NCBI GenBank assembly: GCA_028292305.1
Contig: JAQGMQ010000032.1
Span: 1-6,034 of the forward strand
Origin: Rhodoferax sp.
GTDB taxonomy: Bacteria; Pseudomonadota; Gammaproteobacteria; Burkholderiales; Burkholderiaceae_C
Direction of reading: 5' to 3'
Length of the DNA: 6,034 nucleotides
Below are positions 5,790-6,034 of the stretch, one piece after another (the stretch's first letter is position 1; every line of letters starts with the position of its first letter). Made by a program: the position numbers and the translations under genes. The notes beneath the pieces were generated by a model. It saw only the letters and a program-made list of their open reading frames with translations, was not told the origin of the DNA and made no database searches.

Positions 5790-5814
5790 TCCGGGTGGTG
5801 CCTGGCAAGCCGGA
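5790..5814 (-). promoter_or_regulatory. Inverted repeat in the gap before the DAO-type gene
   Basis: The gap between the upstream binding-protein gene and the DAO-type gene contains TCCGG (5814-5810 on the minus strand) and CCGGA (5794-5790), with a small palindrome, TGCCAGGCA, between them. The right arm covers the weak GGAA ribosome site of the DAO-type gene. The pairing could lower translation of the enzyme relative to the binding protein. The stem is only five pairs with a wide loop, so it may not form. Confidence 0.25.
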
Positions 5815-5815
5815 C

Positions 5816-6034
5816 TCAGTAGCTGGCGAGGGCCGAGGGCAAGGCGTTCTTGAACGTGAACACCGTGATCGGCGCCTGCGTCATGTTGCCCTTGTCGTCA
5901 TAGGTATAGGTGCCGGCCACGCCCTTGTAGCTGCCCTTGTAGACCTCGGCGCCGACCTTGTTCGGGTCGATCGAATTGGCCTTCTGCATGGCTTCGCCGA
6001 TCAGCAGGGTCTGGTCGTAGAACGAGGCGCCGTA
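5816..6034 (-). CDS. ABC transporter substrate-binding protein, LivK-like (C-terminal 72 residues only; runs off the window)
   Basis: The reading frame is open to the window edge and ends at TGA (5818-5816). The fragment starts with YGASFYDQTLLIGEAM, matching the helix near the end of type-1 periplasmic binding proteins where a Y-D pair is usual. It continues with SYKGVAGTYTYDDKGNM, the common C-terminal beta strands (a 'YKGVTGTYTFDxKGD'-like pattern) of the Peripla_BP_6 family. It ends in a short Ala/Ser/Tyr tail. The gene lies 31 nt upstream of the DAO-type dehydrogenase gene on the same strand. It differs in this region from the complete binding protein at 373-1569, so the two are not recent duplicates. 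Its N-terminus, signal peptide and ligand residues are outside the window. Confidence 0.85.
   Translation of the reverse strand, partial: YGASFYDQTLLIGEAMQKANSIDPNKVGAEVYKGSYKGVAGTYTYDDKGNMTQAPITVFTFKNALPSALASY

Overview
This 6.0 kb window is high-GC and tightly packed. All of its real genes lie on the minus strand, so the locus reads from position 6034 down to position 1. The high GC content, codon use and protein styles suggest a betaproteobacterium of the order Burkholderiales, possibly Comamonadaceae (Variovorax/Acidovorax-like) or a relative. That placement is inferred from the look of the sequences and not from a search.

Layout in the direction of transcription: (1) the last 72 residues of a periplasmic amino-acid-type ABC substrate-binding protein (5816-6034). 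(2) Three genes for a multi-subunit flavin/iron-sulfur dehydrogenase: a DAO-type FAD subunit (4678-5784), a 94-residue [2Fe-2S] ferredoxin-like subunit (4397-4681), and a pyridine-nucleotide-disulfide-oxidoreductase-like FAD subunit with a C-terminal BFD-like Cys cluster (3096-4400). (3) The two ATPases of a branched-chain-amino-acid-type (HAAT) importer, LivG (2339-3106) and LivF (1639-2346). (4) A second, complete substrate-binding protein with a signal peptide (373-1569). (5) The first 101 residues of a LivH-type permease (1-303). From the first dehydrogenase gene to livF, neighbouring genes overlap by 4, 4, 11 and 8 nt. The other junctions are 31, 69 and 69 nt. This looks like one operon with translational coupling.

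The simplest reading is uptake plus first-step oxidation. A HAAT transporter brings in an amino-acid-like compound, and a heterotrimeric dehydrogenase of the HcnABC / D-hydroxyproline dehydrogenase / opine oxidase architecture oxidises it at a C-N bond, passing electrons through FAD and [2Fe-2S] centres. The substrate cannot be read from this window. The most interesting details are the trio embedded within the transporter operon, two different binding proteins in one locus, non-canonical ATPase motifs that converge on one of the two predicted LivG/LivF nucleotide sites, and a strong intercistronic hairpin between the binding-protein gene and livH. No RNA genes, mobile elements, CRISPR arrays or plus-strand genes are supported.
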